From Streptomyces sp. PCS3-D2 (GTDB lineage: Bacteria; Actinomycetota; Actinomycetes; Streptomycetales; Streptomycetaceae), in contig NZ_CP097800.1 in assembly GCF_000612545.2 (NCBI RefSeq), positions 3,097,001-3,161,000 of the forward strand: 64,000 bases of DNA. Direction: 5' to 3'. This document shows positions 31,741 through 40,892 of this stretch, piece by piece; positions within the stretch are counted from its first letter, which is position 1, and each line of letters starts with the position of its first letter. Position numbers and translations under genes: made by a program. The notes under the pieces were generated by a model, which was not told where the DNA came from, searched no databases, and was given only the letters and a program-made list of their open reading frames with translations.

Positions 31741-32631
31741 TCAGCGGCGCAGCCCGGGCAACCCGGCGTCCCGCAGCGTCTTGTCGGCTTCCTCCAGGTC
31801 CTTGTCGGCCTGTTCGAGGCTCTTGTCGACCTGTTCCAGGTCGGCGTCGACGCCCTTCATCACGGCGTCGAAGGTGATCACATCGTCGGCCGGCGGGGGC
31901 TGCACGGCGGGGCCCTTGCCGAAGTCGGAGAACTTCGCCGTGGTCTTCGACGTGCCCTTGGCGTCCGTGCTGGAGCTGTCGACGCGGATCGGGAAGCCGT
32001 CCTTGCCGATCCACAGGTCGACCTCGAAGGAGGTGATGTGCCGTACGGACTCGTGGAGGTACCGGCGGTTCTCCTCCTCCATGGCCTTGGTGGAGTCGTC
32101 CGCCTGGATCAGGTCCGCGTTGGTGAGGCTGCCCCGGTAGTGCTGGGCCTCGACGCCGTCGGTCTGCTCGGTCCCGACGTGGGTGAGCTTCTCCTGGCCG
32201 AGCAGCAGGGCGAGGTACTCGGCCGGGTCCTCGTTCAGCCGGACGCCCGACTTGCCGCCCTTGGCCAGATCCATCTGCATCCAGTTCTTGCCCTTGACGG
32301 GCTTGTCCATCCGGGTGTAGACGGTGTCGCCCATCATGATCGAACGGTTGTCGGCCTCGTCGCCCCCGCCCTTGAGGACCACGTCGTGGCTGGACGGGTA
32401 CCAACCCTTCCTGCCGGACTGGGCACTGGTCTTGCCGTCCCGGTCGACGGTGGACAGCTCCACCCAGGCGACCTTGGCGGCCACCGTCTTCAGATAGGAC
32501 GCCTTCACGGCCGCCACGGGGTCGTGCGCCTCGGCGCCGGCCCCCTCCCCGCGACAGGCCGTGAGGCCGCTCACGAGCAGCGCGGCAGCCGCGATTCCCA
32601 CGCCGGCCCGGGTCCGGACAGCGCTGTTCAT
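31741..32631 (-). CDS. Lipoprotein (LppX/LprG-like fold suspected)
   Basis: 296 residues from ATG 32631, preceded by GGGGGAG. Signal peptide with lipobox LTAC (Cys at about residue 27), then a secreted domain of about 230 residues and a C-terminal heptad-like acidic/basic stretch (about residues 255-296, repeating LEQxDKxLExAD) likely to form a coiled coil. It is paralogous to the upstream gene; shared motifs include VDLWI...GFPIRVD against MDLWI...QMKQVR. Conserved lipoproteins occupy this place between rplA and rplJ in Streptomyces. Probable lipid or lipoprotein chaperone-like fold, unproven. Confidence 0.75.
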   Translation of the reverse strand: MNSAVRTRAGVGIAAAALLVSGLTACRGEGAGAEAHDPVAAVKASYLKTVAAKVAWVELSTVDRDGKTSAQSGRKGWYPSSHDVVLKGGGDEADNRSIMMGDTVYTRMDKPVKGKNWMQMDLAKGGKSGVRLNEDPAEYLALLLGQEKLTHVGTEQTDGVEAQHYRGSLTNADLIQADDSTKAMEEENRRYLHESVRHITSFEVDLWIGKDGFPIRVDSSSTDAKGTSKTTAKFSDFGKGPAVQPPPADDVITFDAVMKGVDADLEQVDKSLEQADKDLEEADKTLRDAGLPGLRR

Positions 32632-32660
32632 CTGGTTCTCCCCCATGAATGGTCGATGCG

Positions 32661-32694
32661 CGCCGCGCCGCCGCGGTGGAGCGGCGGCGCGGCG
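32661..32694 (-). terminator. GC-only hairpin between the two lipoprotein genes
   Basis: Perfect 14-bp stem (32661-32674 with 32681-32694) around GGTGGA. No U run; may be a partial terminator that lets the two paralogues be expressed at different levels. Confidence 0.5.
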
Positions 32695-32717
32695 GTACTG
32701 CGGTGGTGCGGCGGCGA

Positions 32718-33581
32718 TCAGGCGGAGCCCGCGGGGTCGCCCTTCATCATCTCGGCCAGGTCCACGACCTGCTCGGCCGGCGGCGCGGTGACCTCGACGG
32801 GCATGTTGACGTCCAGGAACTTCATGGTGACGTCCATCGGGCCGGAGGTGCCGGCACCCCGGGTGCGGACCTGCTTCATCTGGTCGTTCTCGTCGATCCA
32901 GAGGTCCATGGTCAGGGTCTTGATGCCCTGGGCCTCCAGTGCCGCGAGGTTCTTCTCCTGGCGCTCCTTCGCCTCCGGCGCGGAGGTGGCGCTGTGGGCC
33001 CGCAGCTCGTCGACGGAGACGGTCCCGCTCAGGTGCGTCGTCTTCTGGCCGTCGATGGTCTCGTCGCCGACCTTCTTGAGGTCCTTGGCGGCGCTCAGGC
33101 TGTCGGCCGAGTCGGCCGGGTTCTGGCCCTGCTGGGCGGAACCGAGCGAGTCCAGCTGCTTGGCCTGGTCGGGAGCGAGGGTCTTGAGGTCGAACTTCAG
33201 CCACTTGCCCTCGGTGCCCATGTACATGGCGCCGTCGAGGAGCCGGATCTGCACCTTCTCCCCCGGCTTCGTGGGCGAGTCCATCGTCATCGACATGGCG
33301 ACGGTCGGCTTGATGCGCATGGCACCCTCGCCGGCGATCTTCTGGCCCGCCGCCTCGCCCGACATGGAGTACCGAAGCGAAGTGATCTCCTCGGACTTCT
33401 TCTTCGCCTTCTCCAGGTAGGCGGCCGGCGTCACCTCCGCCGGCTGCTCCGAGGGCTTGACCGGTGCCGATGCCCCCGTGTCCTTCTTCGCGTCGTCCCC
33501 GTTCTCGCAGGCCGTCGCACCTCCCGCGAGCAGGAGGGCGGCCAGGAGGGCCGCGGCGGTCTTCGTGCGGTACGCGTTCAT
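32718..33581 (-). CDS. Lipoprotein (paralogue of the following gene)
   Basis: 287 residues from ATG 33581. Signal peptide MNAYRTKTAAALLAALLLAG followed by a lipobox-like ATAC with Cys at residue 25, a weaker match than its neighbour. The mature domain contains YLEKAKKKSEEITSLRYSMSG, typical of the LolA/LppX-like group of actinobacterial lipoproteins, and TMDLWIDENDQMKQVRT. An extended linker rich in Lys, Pro and Ala follows the Cys. Role unknown; an envelope carrier or a sensor of wall state are both possible. Confidence 0.75.
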   Translation of the reverse strand: MNAYRTKTAAALLAALLLAGGATACENGDDAKKDTGASAPVKPSEQPAEVTPAAYLEKAKKKSEEITSLRYSMSGEAAGQKIAGEGAMRIKPTVAMSMTMDSPTKPGEKVQIRLLDGAMYMGTEGKWLKFDLKTLAPDQAKQLDSLGSAQQGQNPADSADSLSAAKDLKKVGDETIDGQKTTHLSGTVSVDELRAHSATSAPEAKERQEKNLAALEAQGIKTLTMDLWIDENDQMKQVRTRGAGTSGPMDVTMKFLDVNMPVEVTAPPAEQVVDLAEMMKGDPAGSA

Positions 33582-33731
33582 CAGTTCCCCACCCCGTGGT
33601 GATCGTGTGCGGCGCGTGGTCTCCGGCGTTTCCGCCTGCGGCGCCGCTCGTACGACTGTACGACCCGGCAGCGGCGGCCCGTGCACAGGGCTCGCACAGC
33701 CCTTGCACAGGATGCGAACCGGGAAACGGAA

Positions 33732-33773
33732 AACGGGCCCCTCGCCGCCCGTGAAGGGGGCGAGGGGCCCGTT
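33732..33773 (-). terminator. rplKA terminator
   Basis: Perfect 15-bp stem (33732-33746 with 33759-33773), followed on the minus strand by TTCCGTTTCCC, about 35 bases after the rplA stop. Confidence 0.85.
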
Positions 33774-33806
33774 CAGCCGCTCGGTGAGCCGTGGGGCTCA
33801 GCGCGA

Positions 33807-34535
33807 TCAGACCGCGGCCGGGTCTTCCTCGACGAGGAGGTTCCGGGTGCGGTTCGGGTCCAGCTGGATGCCGGGGCCCATGGTGGTGCTCAGGGCGGCC
33901 TTCTTCAGGTAGCGGCCCTTGGCGGCGGACGGCTTCAGACGAAGGATCTCGTCCAGGGCCGCGCCGTAGTTCTCGACGAGCTGCTCGTCGGAGAAGGAGA
34001 CCTTGCCGATGATGAAGTGCAGGTTCGAGTGCTTGTCGACGCGGAACTCGATCTTGCCACCCTTGATCTCGGTGACAGCCTTCGCGACGTCCATCGTGAC
34101 GGTGCCGGTCTTCGGGTTCGGCATGAGGCCACGGGGACCGAGCACGCGGCCGAGGCGGCCGACCTTGCCCATGAGGTCCGGGGTGGACACGACGGCGTCG
34201 AACTCGTTCAGGCGGTTGCCCTTGGCGATCTCGTTGATCAGCTCGTCGTCGCCGACGATGTCGGCGCCGGCGGCTTCCGCGGCCGCTGCACGGTCACCGG
34301 TCGCGAAGACCAGGACCCGGGCGGTCTTACCGGTGCCGTGCGGGAGGTTCACGGTGCCGCGGACCATCTGGTCGGCCTTGCGCGGGTCGACACCCAGGCG
34401 GAAGGCGACCTCGACGGTGCTGTCGAACTTGGTCGAGGAGATCTCCTTGGCGAGACGGACGGCCTCGAGCGGGGCGTACTGCTTCTCCCGGTCGATCTTG
34501 GCGTCCGCAGCGCGGAGAGTCTTGCTGCGCTTCAC
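33807..34535 (-). CDS. rplA: 50S ribosomal protein L1
   Basis: 242 residues starting [15 protein letters not shown]. Two-domain L1 fold with the conserved [22 protein letters not shown] and [21 protein letters not shown] segments (about residues 70-145). L1 forms the mobile stalk that moves deacylated tRNA and in E. coli represses rplKA by binding a leader mimic. It lies 89 bases after rplK. Confidence 0.97.
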   Translation of the reverse strand: MKRSKTLRAADAKIDREKQYAPLEAVRLAKEISSTKFDSTVEVAFRLGVDPRKADQMVRGTVNLPHGTGKTARVLVFATGDRAAAAEAAGADIVGDDELINEIAKGNRLNEFDAVVSTPDLMGKVGRLGRVLGPRGLMPNPKTGTVTMDVAKAVTEIKGGKIEFRVDKHSNLHFIIGKVSFSDEQLVENYGAALDEILRLKPSAAKGRYLKKAALSTTMGPGIQLDPNRTRNLLVEEDPAAV

Positions 34536-34624
34536 TTCTGCTCCTGTATTTCGGATTCAGGCATGGAGTCGTGGTGCGGACCAGCGCTTGGTCCTACCAC
34601 TGGTGGTGCTGGGGGGTGGCTGGA

Positions 34625-35059
34625 TCAGCCCTCGACCGTGACGCCCATCGAGCGCGCGGTGCCGGAAATGATCTTCACGGCGGCGTCGATGTCGTTGGCG
34701 TTCAGGTCGGGCATCTTCAGCTCGGCGATCTCGCGGACCTGGGCGGCCGTGAGCTTGGCGACCTTGGTCTTGTGGGGCTCGCCGGAGCCCTTCTCGATGC
34801 CCGCGTGCTTCAGGATGAGGCGCGCCGCCGGCGGAGTCTTGGTGATGAAGGTGAAGGTGCGGTCCTCGTAGACCGTGATCTCCACCGGCACGACCATGCC
34901 ACGCTGCGACTCGGTCGCGGCGTTGTAGGCCTTGCAGAACTCCATGATGTTGACGCCGTGCTGACCGAGCGCGGGGCCGACCGGCGGAGCCGGGTTGGCC
35001 GCACCGGCCTTGATCTGGAGCTTGATAAGCCCCGTGACCTTCTTCTTCTTGGGAGGCAT
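34625..35059 (-). CDS. rplK: 50S ribosomal protein L11
   Basis: 144 residues starting [19 protein letters not shown]. The N-terminal Pro-rich helix ([14 protein letters not shown]), where thiostrepton-type drugs contact the L11-rRNA site, is intact. The C-terminal rRNA-binding domain ends [15 protein letters not shown]11 is also required for RelA activation during amino-acid starvation. A nusG terminator upstream implies that rplKA has its own promoter in 35060-35165, which I cannot pinpoint. Confidence 0.97.
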   Translation of the reverse strand: MPPKKKKVTGLIKLQIKAGAANPAPPVGPALGQHGVNIMEFCKAYNAATESQRGMVVPVEITVYEDRTFTFITKTPPAARLILKHAGIEKGSGEPHKTKVAKLTAAQVREIAELKMPDLNANDIDAAVKIISGTARSMGVTVEG

Positions 35060-35165
35060 TGCTCTCTCCGGGTCCTAGTGAGAGTTTTCAGCCGCCGATC
35101 CGGTCATCCGGATGGAGGCATACCGCACCACGATAACGGGTATCGGTGCGGGGCTAAAAACCGAG

Positions 35166-35200
35166 CAGGTCAGACCGCCCTCTGGGGGCGGTCTGACCTG
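35166..35200 (-). terminator. nusG terminator
   Basis: Perfect 15-bp stem (35166-35180 with 35186-35200) followed on the minus strand by CTCGGTTTTTAG, a clear U run. It begins about 44 bases after the nusG stop and separates secE-nusG from rplKA. Confidence 0.88.
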
Positions 35201-35243
35201 TCCGGAAGCTGTGGCTCAGAAGCCGTGGTCCACGCGGGGTGGA

Positions 35244-36122
35244 TCAGTTCTTCTGGATCTGGTCGAAGCTGAGCTCGACCGGGGTCTCGCGGCCGAAGAT
35301 CTCGACGAGGCCCTTGACCTTCTTCGAGTCGGGGTTGATCTCGTTGATGGTCGCCTGCAGCGTGGCGAACGGACCGTCGGTGACGGTGACCGAGTCGCCG
35401 ACCTCGAAGTCCAGGACCTCGATGGTGCGCTTGACGGCGGGCGCGGGCAGGCCGGCCTCTTCCGCGGCGGCCTTGGCGGCCTTCTCCTGCGCCTCCGGGG
35501 CGAGCATCTTGACGATCTCGTCCAGGGTCAGCGGGTACGGGTCGTAGGCGTTGCCGACGAAGCCGGTGACACCAGGCGTGTTGCGGACGACGCCCCAGGA
35601 CTCGTTCGTCAGATCCATGCGGACGAGGACGTAGCCGGGCAGCTTGTTCTGCCGGACGTTCTTGCGCTCGCCGTTCTTGATCTGGACGATCTCTTCCTCG
35701 GGCACCTCGGCCTGGTAGATGAACTCCTCGACGTTCAGCGAGACGGCGCGCTGCTCCAGGTTGGCCTTCACGCGCTTCTCGTAGCCGGCGTAGGTGTGGA
35801 TCACGTACCACTCACCGGGCAGGACGCGCAGCTCGTCGCGCAGGGCCTGGATCGGGTCGACCGGCTCGGCGGGCTCGGCCTCGACGGCCTCCTCCGCGGT
35901 CTCGGCGTCACCGGCGGCCTCTTCGGCCTCGGTGCCGGCCTCGGCCTCGTCCGCCTCGTCGCCGGAGACGTGCAGCGCGGCCTCCTCGGCGGCGTCACCC
36001 GCCTCGACGTCGGCGAGCTCGGCCTCGTCGGGGTCCACAGCGTCTGCCGCCTCGACGATGTCGAGCTCGTCCTCGACGGACTCGACGGAGTCGTGGCTCG
36101 CGTTCAGGTTCGGGTCAGACAC
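35244..36122 (-). CDS. nusG: Transcription antitermination factor NusG with acidic N-terminal extension
   Basis: 292 residues from GTG 36122. Residues 1 to about 105 are a highly acidic Glu/Asp/Ala extension; the NGN domain starts at [23 protein letters not shown]. The C-terminal KOW domain contains [22 protein letters not shown]. The extension is typical of Streptomyces NusG, which is longer than the E. coli protein (181 residues). NusG couples RNA polymerase with ribosomes and Rho. A terminator-like hairpin with U run lies in the 82-base gap after secE, so nusG may be independently tuned. Confidence 0.95.
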   Translation of the reverse strand: MSDPNLNASHDSVESVEDELDIVEAADAVDPDEAELADVEAGDAAEEAALHVSGDEADEAEAGTEAEEAAGDAETAEEAVEAEPAEPVDPIQALRDELRVLPGEWYVIHTYAGYEKRVKANLEQRAVSLNVEEFIYQAEVPEEEIVQIKNGERKNVRQNKLPGYVLVRMDLTNESWGVVRNTPGVTGFVGNAYDPYPLTLDEIVKMLAPEAQEKAAKAAAEEAGLPAPAVKRTIEVLDFEVGDSVTVTDGPFATLQATINEINPDSKKVKGLVEIFGRETPVELSFDQIQKN

Positions 36123-36163
36123 GGTGGCTGCTTCTTCCTGGAAAAAAGGTGGTGGAACATGCG

Positions 36164-36194
36164 AAAAGGGGCGGCACCCATCAAGGCGCCGCCC
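36164..36194 (-). terminator. Hairpin with U run between secE and nusG
   Basis: 10- to 11-bp stem (about 36169-36178 with 36185-36194, one G-U) followed on the minus strand by CUUUU (36164-36167 side). It looks like an intrinsic terminator or attenuator located inside the secE-nusG pair. Confidence 0.65.
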
Positions 36195-36204
36195 TCCGCG
36201 GGGA

Positions 36205-36486
36205 TCAGCCGAAGACGAACTTGATGGCTTCCTGGAACCCATAGTCAATCACGGTCACCAGACCGATCATGATGACCACGAAGACAATCACCACGGTGGT
36301 GTACGTCGTGAGCTGGTTGCGAGTGGGCCAGACAACCTTGCGGAGTTCCGCGACAATCTGGCGGTAGAAAAGCGCGAGACGGCCCAGAGGACCCTTCTTG
36401 CCGCGCTTGCCGCCCTTGCGGGCCTTCTTCTCGCGCGCCTCGTCCTCGGCGTCAGGCATGTCGATGGAGCCCAGGGCGTCCGTCAC
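36205..36486 (-). CDS. secE: Preprotein translocase subunit SecE
   Basis: 93 residues from GTG 36486 ([16 protein letters not shown]). A basic Lys/Arg/Gly-rich N-terminus is followed by the conserved amphipathic helix [20 protein letters not shown] and a single membrane segment [18 protein letters not shown]. SecE clamps SecY in the membrane. It follows tRNA-Trp on the same strand, an arrangement common in actinobacteria. A later in-frame ATG (MPDAEDE) is an alternative start. Confidence 0.93.
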   Translation of the reverse strand: MTDALGSIDMPDAEDEAREKKARKGGKRGKKGPLGRLALFYRQIVAELRKVVWPTRNQLTTYTTVVIVFVVIMIGLVTVIDYGFQEAIKFVFG

Positions 36487-36591
36487 GTCTCTCACCTGAA
36501 TCCGGGTCGTGGCCGTACCGCGCCCGGTTGCGCCGCACGGCGTTGCATCTAAGTACGTACCTGCGCACACACGTCCGAGAGGAGTGTGGAG

Positions 36592-36664
36592 CAGGGCCGG
36601 AGGGACTCGAACCCCCAACCGCTGGTTTTGGAGACCAGTGCTCTACCAATTGAGCTACGACCCT
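36592..36664 (-). tRNA. tRNA-Trp (anticodon CCA)
   Basis: 73-nt cloverleaf: acceptor AGGGTCG / CGGCCCT (one T-G pair), D arm TAGCTCAATTGGTAGAGC, anticodon loop CTCCAAA with CCA, T loop GTTCGAGTC, discriminator G as expected for tRNA-Trp. 3' CCA is not encoded. A TAGGTT -10 hexamer lies at 36675-36680. Confidence 0.95.
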
Positions 36665-36867
36665 TTGCTCCCCCAACCTACCGCATCCGGGCGAGTGCAC
36701 GGAGTGCTCACGCTTTGCAGCGGCTGGCGAGGTCCAACGACAGGTGAGTGTACGTGAACCGGGCCGTGACGTCGAACAGCACCCGGCCTGACATGCTCCG
36801 GGCCGCCTCCCGTCCGTTCACTGAAACGGTGTGCGGCGCTTCTGCGCGGTCTGGGACGATTGCCGGT

Positions 36868-38094
36868 ATGACCTCTGCAACGCCTTCCTCCGAGCGCCGG
36901 GTGTCCGCCCGTATCGGCGCCATTTCCGAGTCCGCCACCCTCGCCGTGGACGCCAAGGCCAAGGCCCTCAAGGCCGCCGGACGCCCGGTGATCGGCTTCG
37001 GCGCGGGCGAGCCCGACTTCCCGACCCCGGACTACATCGTCGAGGCCGCGGTCGAGGCCTGCCGCAACCCCAAGTACCACCGCTACACGCCGGCCGGCGG
37101 TCTGCCCGAGCTGAAGGCCGCCATCGCCGCCAAGACGCTGCGCGACTCCGGCTACGAGGTCGAGGCGTCGCAGGTCCTGGTGACCAACGGCGGCAAGCAG
37201 GCGATCTACGAGGCCTTCGCGGCCGTCCTGGACCCGGGTGACGAGGTCATCGTCCCGGCTCCCTACTGGACCACCTACCCGGAGTCGATCCGTCTCGCCG
37301 GCGGTGTCCCGGTCGAGGTCGTCGCCGACGAGACCACCGGCTACCGGGTCTCCGTCGAGCAGCTGGAGGCCGCGCGCACCGAGCGCACCAAGGTCGTCCT
37401 GTTCGTCTCCCCGTCGAACCCGACCGGTTCGGTGTACAGCGAGGCCGACGCGAAGGCGATCGGCGAATGGGCCGCCGAGCACGGCCTGTGGGTGCTGACG
37501 GACGAGATCTACGAGCACCTGGTCTACGGCGACGCGAAGTTCACCTCGCTGCCCGTCCTGGTCCCGGCCCTGCGCGACAAGTGCATCGTCGTCAACGGTG
37601 TCGCCAAGACCTACGCGATGACCGGCTGGCGCGTGGGCTGGGTCATCGCCCCGCAGGACGTCATCAAGGCGGCGACGAACCTGCAGTCGCACGCCACCTC
37701 CAACGTCTCCAACGTGGCCCAGGTCGCCGCGCTGGCCGCCGTCTCGGGCAACCTGGACGCGGTCGCCGAGATGCGCAAGGCCTTCGACCGCCGCCGCCAG
37801 ACGATGGTCAGGATGCTCAACGAGATCGACGGCGTCTTCTGCCCGACCCCGGAGGGCGCGTTCTACGCGTACCCGTCGGTCAAGGAGCTCCTCGGCAAGG
37901 AGATCCGCGGCAAGCGCCCGCAGACCTCCGTCGAGCTTGCCGCCCTGATCCTGGACGAGGCCGAGGTCGCGGTCGTTCCCGGTGAGGCCTTCGGCACCCC
38001 GGGCTACCTGCGCCTCTCGTACGCCCTGGGCGACGAGGACCTGGTCGAGGGCGTGTCCCGCATCCAGAAGCTCCTGGCCGAGGCCAAGGCCTAG
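36868..38094 (+). CDS. aspC: Pyridoxal-phosphate aspartate aminotransferase (class I)
   Basis: 408 residues from ATG 36868. Class-I fold: [11 protein letters not shown] near residue 45, [39 protein letters not shown] (about 188) and the PLP-lysine segment [15 protein letters not shown] (Lys near 245), plus the C-terminal substrate Arg in GYLRLSYAL. Interconverts aspartate/2-oxoglutarate with oxaloacetate/glutamate. It is divergent from tRNA-Trp-secE and ends in a very strong terminator. Confidence 0.93.
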   Translation: MTSATPSSERRVSARIGAISESATLAVDAKAKALKAAGRPVIGFGAGEPDFPTPDYIVEAAVEACRNPKYHRYTPAGGLPELKAAIAAKTLRDSGYEVEASQVLVTNGGKQAIYEAFAAVLDPGDEVIVPAPYWTTYPESIRLAGGVPVEVVADETTGYRVSVEQLEAARTERTKVVLFVSPSNPTGSVYSEADAKAIGEWAAEHGLWVLTDEIYEHLVYGDAKFTSLPVLVPALRDKCIVVNGVAKTYAMTGWRVGWVIAPQDVIKAATNLQSHATSNVSNVAQVAALAAVSGNLDAVAEMRKAFDRRRQTMVRMLNEIDGVFCPTPEGAFYAYPSVKELLGKEIRGKRPQTSVELAALILDEAEVAVVPGEAFGTPGYLRLSYALGDEDLVEGVSRIQKLLAEAKA

Positions 38095-38120
38095 GCCCGG
38101 GCCTGACCCGTTCCGCAACC

Positions 38121-38161
38121 CGCCCGGGCGGCGGCACCCTCGGGGTGCCGCCGCCCGGGCG
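38121..38161 (+). terminator. aspC terminator
   Basis: Perfect 19-bp stem (38121-38139 with 38143-38161), 3-base loop, 26 bases after the aspC stop. U-less but extremely stable. Confidence 0.8.
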
Positions 38162-38314
38162 TTCGCCGCTCCGTCACACCGCATCCGGCCCCAGCGGCAT
38201 TCGAGGCGCCGGGCCCCGGCAGCGGTGCCGCACCTCGCCGCTCCTGCGTTCGGGCAAGCCCCCGAAAGGGAAAACCCCCTCCCGCGGAGCGCGGCGGTAC
38301 GGCAGGATCACCAG

Positions 38315-39334
38315 ATGGAGCACGCACGCGATCTCACGCTTCTACCGAAGGCCCACCTCCACCTGCACTTCACCGGGTCGATGCGACCATCGACCCTGCT
38401 GGAACTCGCCGACAAGTACGGGGTGCGCCTTCCGGACGCCCTGACCGGCGGGGAGCCGCCCAGGCTCCGCGCCACCGATGAGCGCGGCTGGTTCCGCTTC
38501 CAGCGGCTGTACGACGCCGCCCGCTCCTGCCTGCGCGAGCCCGACGACATCCGGCGGCTGGTCCGCGAGGCCGCCGAGGAGGACGTGCGGGACGGCAGCG
38601 GCTGGCTGGAGATCCAGGTGGATCCCACCTCCTACGCCCCGATGCTCGGCGGGATGATCCCGGCCGTCGAGATCATCCTCGACGCCGTCGACGCGGCCTC
38701 CCGCGAGACCGGGCTGGGGATGCGGGTGCTCATCGCCGCGAACCGCATGAAGCACCCCCTCGACGCGCGCACCCTGGCCCGGCTCGCCGTGCGCTACGCC
38801 GACCGCGGCGTCGTGGGGTTCGGCCTGTCCAACGACGAGCGCCGCGGCATGGCCCGGGACTTCGACCGCGCCTTCGCCATCGCCCGCGACGGCGGGCTCC
38901 TCGCGGCCCCGCACGGCGGCGAGCTCACCGGCCCGTCCTCGGTCCGTGACTGCCTCGACGACCTGTACGCCGCCCGCATCGGGCACGGCGTGCGGGCCGC
39001 GGAGGACCCCCGGCTGCTGCAGCGGCTCGCCGACCGGCAGATCACCTGCGAGGTCTGTCCGGCGTCCAATGTGGCCCTGGGCGTGTACGAGCGGCCCGAG
39101 GACGTCCCGCTGCGCACGCTGTTCGAGGCCGGTGTGCCGATGGCGCTGGGCGCGGACGACCCGCTGCTGTTCGGGTCCCGGCTCGCGGCGCAGTACGAGA
39201 TCGCCCGCCGCCACCACGGCTTCACGGACGCGGAGCTCGCCGAGCTGGCCCGTCAGTCGGTGCGCGGGAGCGCCGCGCCGGACGACGTGCAGGCGAAGCT
39301 GCTGGCGGGGATCGACCACTGGCTCACCGGGTGA
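38315..39334 (+). CDS. add: Adenosine deaminase
   Basis: 339 residues from ATG 38315, with AGGA 8 bases upstream. Metal-dependent TIM-barrel: PKAHLHLHFTGS (His14, His16), HGGEL (His plus catalytic Glu) near residue 197, GHGVRAAEDPRLL near 222, and GADDPLLF (two Asp) near 280. Hydrolyses adenosine to inosine in purine salvage; a related adenine or aminofutalosine deaminase activity cannot be excluded. Its last 11 bases overlap the convergent gene's 3' end. No terminator fits between the two. Confidence 0.9.
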   Translation: MEHARDLTLLPKAHLHLHFTGSMRPSTLLELADKYGVRLPDALTGGEPPRLRATDERGWFRFQRLYDAARSCLREPDDIRRLVREAAEEDVRDGSGWLEIQVDPTSYAPMLGGMIPAVEIILDAVDAASRETGLGMRVLIAANRMKHPLDARTLARLAVRYADRGVVGFGLSNDERRGMARDFDRAFAIARDGGLLAAPHGGELTGPSSVRDCLDDLYAARIGHGVRAAEDPRLLQRLADRQITCEVCPASNVALGVYERPEDVPLRTLFEAGVPMALGADDPLLFGSRLAAQYEIARRHHGFTDAELAELARQSVRGSAAPDDVQAKLLAGIDHWLTG

Positions 39335-39740
39335 GCCGCAGGTCCCCCTCGTGGCAGTCGGCACGCACCCGGCGGCCGTCGGGGAAGCCGATCTCCAGGT
39401 GGGTGCGGCCCTGCTCGGGCAGCGCGAACTCGGCGACCGAGGAGACGATCTCGCCCAGGTGCCGCAGGAAGGGGTGGTCGCCGAGGTCCTCTCCGACCTC
39501 GATGCGGCCCCATTCGCCCATGTCGTACGGGGCGTGGGGCGAGCCGGACTCGACGATGAGGCACTGGTCGGAGCCGGTGGTGATCCGGATGGAGTCGCCG
39601 ACGCTGTCGATCAGCCAGACGTCGAGCGGGGACTCGGAGCGTTCGCCGTCGCTGACGTGCCAGGACGCGACGACCCTGCTGAGCGTGCGACCCACGAGCC
39701 GAGTGGGGTCCGTACCGGCCCCGTGACGGGGACAGAGCAT
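39324..39740 (-). CDS. Conserved protein of unknown function
   Basis: 138 residues from ATG 39740. Soluble, acidic, no signal peptide or membrane segment. Readable features: LVGRTLSRVVASWHVSDGERSE, LDVWLIDSVGDSIRITTGSDQCL, PYDMGEWGRIEV and a C-terminal beta-rich region ending VRADCHEGDLRLTR. The alternation of strands suggests a small beta-barrel or beta-sandwich. I do not recognise the family. It lies 16 bases after murB on the same strand and could be co-transcribed with it. Its stop region overlaps the adenosine deaminase gene by 11 bases. Confidence 0.7.
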   Translation of the reverse strand: MLCPRHGAGTDPTRLVGRTLSRVVASWHVSDGERSESPLDVWLIDSVGDSIRITTGSDQCLIVESGSPHAPYDMGEWGRIEVGEDLGDHPFLRHLGEIVSSVAEFALPEQGRTHLEIGFPDGRRVRADCHEGDLRLTR

Positions 39741-39756
39741 GGGCGGCCGGGACTCC

Positions 39757-40812
39757 TCAGATGCTGACGCCGACCGTCACCGGCTCGTTGACGAGGGTGA
39801 CGCCGAAGGCCGCTTGGACGCCCGCGACGACCTCGCGGGCCAGGGTGAGGAGGTCCTCGGTGGTGGCCTCGCCGCGGTTGGTGAGGGCGAGGGTGTGCTT
39901 GGTGGAGATGCGTGCCGGGCCGGTGCCGTAGCCCTTGGTGAAGCCGGCCCTGTCGATCAGCCAGGCCGCGCTGGTCTTCGTACGGCCCTCGCCGGCGGGG
40001 TAGGCGGGCGGTGCGGTGTCGGGGCCGAGGCGGTCCTGGACGCGGGCCAGGAAGGCGGCGTAGGCCTCGTCGGTCAGGATCGGGTTGTGGAAGAAGGAGC
40101 CGGCCGACCACGTGTCGTGGTCGGTGGGGTCGAGGACCATGCCCTTGCCCGCGCGCAGCCGCAGCACGGTCTCGCGGGCGGTGGCGGCGGGGACCCGGTC
40201 GCCGGCCCCGACGCCGAGGGCGCGGGCGGTCTCGGGGTACTTGATCGGCGCCGAGAGCCCGCCGGCGTCCTCCAGGGCGAAGCGCACGCGCAGGACGACG
40301 TAGCGGTCGGGCTGGTCCTTGAAGGTGCTGTTGCGGTACCGGAAGGCGCACTCGGCGGCGGTCAGGGTGACCGTTTCGCCGGTGGTGCGGTCGTAGGCGA
40401 CGACCTCGGTGATGGTGTCGCAGACCTCCTGGCCGTACGCCCCGACGTTCTGGATCGGAGTGGCACCGGCCGAGCCGGGGATGCCGGCGAGGCACTCAAT
40501 GCCGGCGAGACCGGCTTCGACGGTGCGGGCGACGGCGTCGCTCCAGTTCTCGCCGGCGGCGAGCTCCAGGTGGGTGCCGTCCAGGTGGAATCCGGTGGTC
40601 GCGATGCGCAGGGCGGTGCCGTCGAAGCCCCGGTCGCCGATGACGAGGTTGCTGCCGCCACCGATGACCAGAAGGGGGGTGCCGCTCTCGTCCGCCGCAC
40701 GGACGGTGGCGATCACCTCGGCGTCGGTGGTTGCGGTGACCAGGCGGGCGGCGGGACCACCGAGACGGAAGGTGGTCAGCGGGGCGAGGGGGGCGTCGTG
40801 GAGTTCCTGCAC
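39757..40812 (-). CDS. murB: UDP-N-acetylmuramate dehydrogenase
   Basis: 351 residues from GTG 40812 (VQELHDAPLAPLTTFRLGGPA). FAD-binding VIGGGSNLVIGD near residue 50, GIPGSAGATPIQNVGAYGQEV near 112, RYRNSTFK, and the catalytic Ser in SAGSFFHNP near 235; the terminal NEPVTVG carries the active-site Glu. It reduces UDP-GlcNAc-enolpyruvate to UDP-MurNAc, the second committed step of peptidoglycan synthesis. No classic ribosome site is seen, so the start is the best homologous choice rather than proven. Confidence 0.94.
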   Translation of the reverse strand: MQELHDAPLAPLTTFRLGGPAARLVTATTDAEVIATVRAADESGTPLLVIGGGSNLVIGDRGFDGTALRIATTGFHLDGTHLELAAGENWSDAVARTVEAGLAGIECLAGIPGSAGATPIQNVGAYGQEVCDTITEVVAYDRTTGETVTLTAAECAFRYRNSTFKDQPDRYVVLRVRFALEDAGGLSAPIKYPETARALGVGAGDRVPAATARETVLRLRAGKGMVLDPTDHDTWSAGSFFHNPILTDEAYAAFLARVQDRLGPDTAPPAYPAGEGRTKTSAAWLIDRAGFTKGYGTGPARISTKHTLALTNRGEATTEDLLTLAREVVAGVQAAFGVTLVNEPVTVGVSI

Positions 40813-40892
40813 GGGGACAAGAGTACGGTCCGTGCCCCTCGCATCCCTGCGGGGCCACGGACCGCACTCGCTCCTCCCCCCTACCGCTCGGG

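Noticed and set aside
36748-36867. Upstream extension of aspC by 40 codons
   Set aside because: The extension is unlike aminotransferases and spans the promoter area; the ATG at 36868 gives the normal family length.
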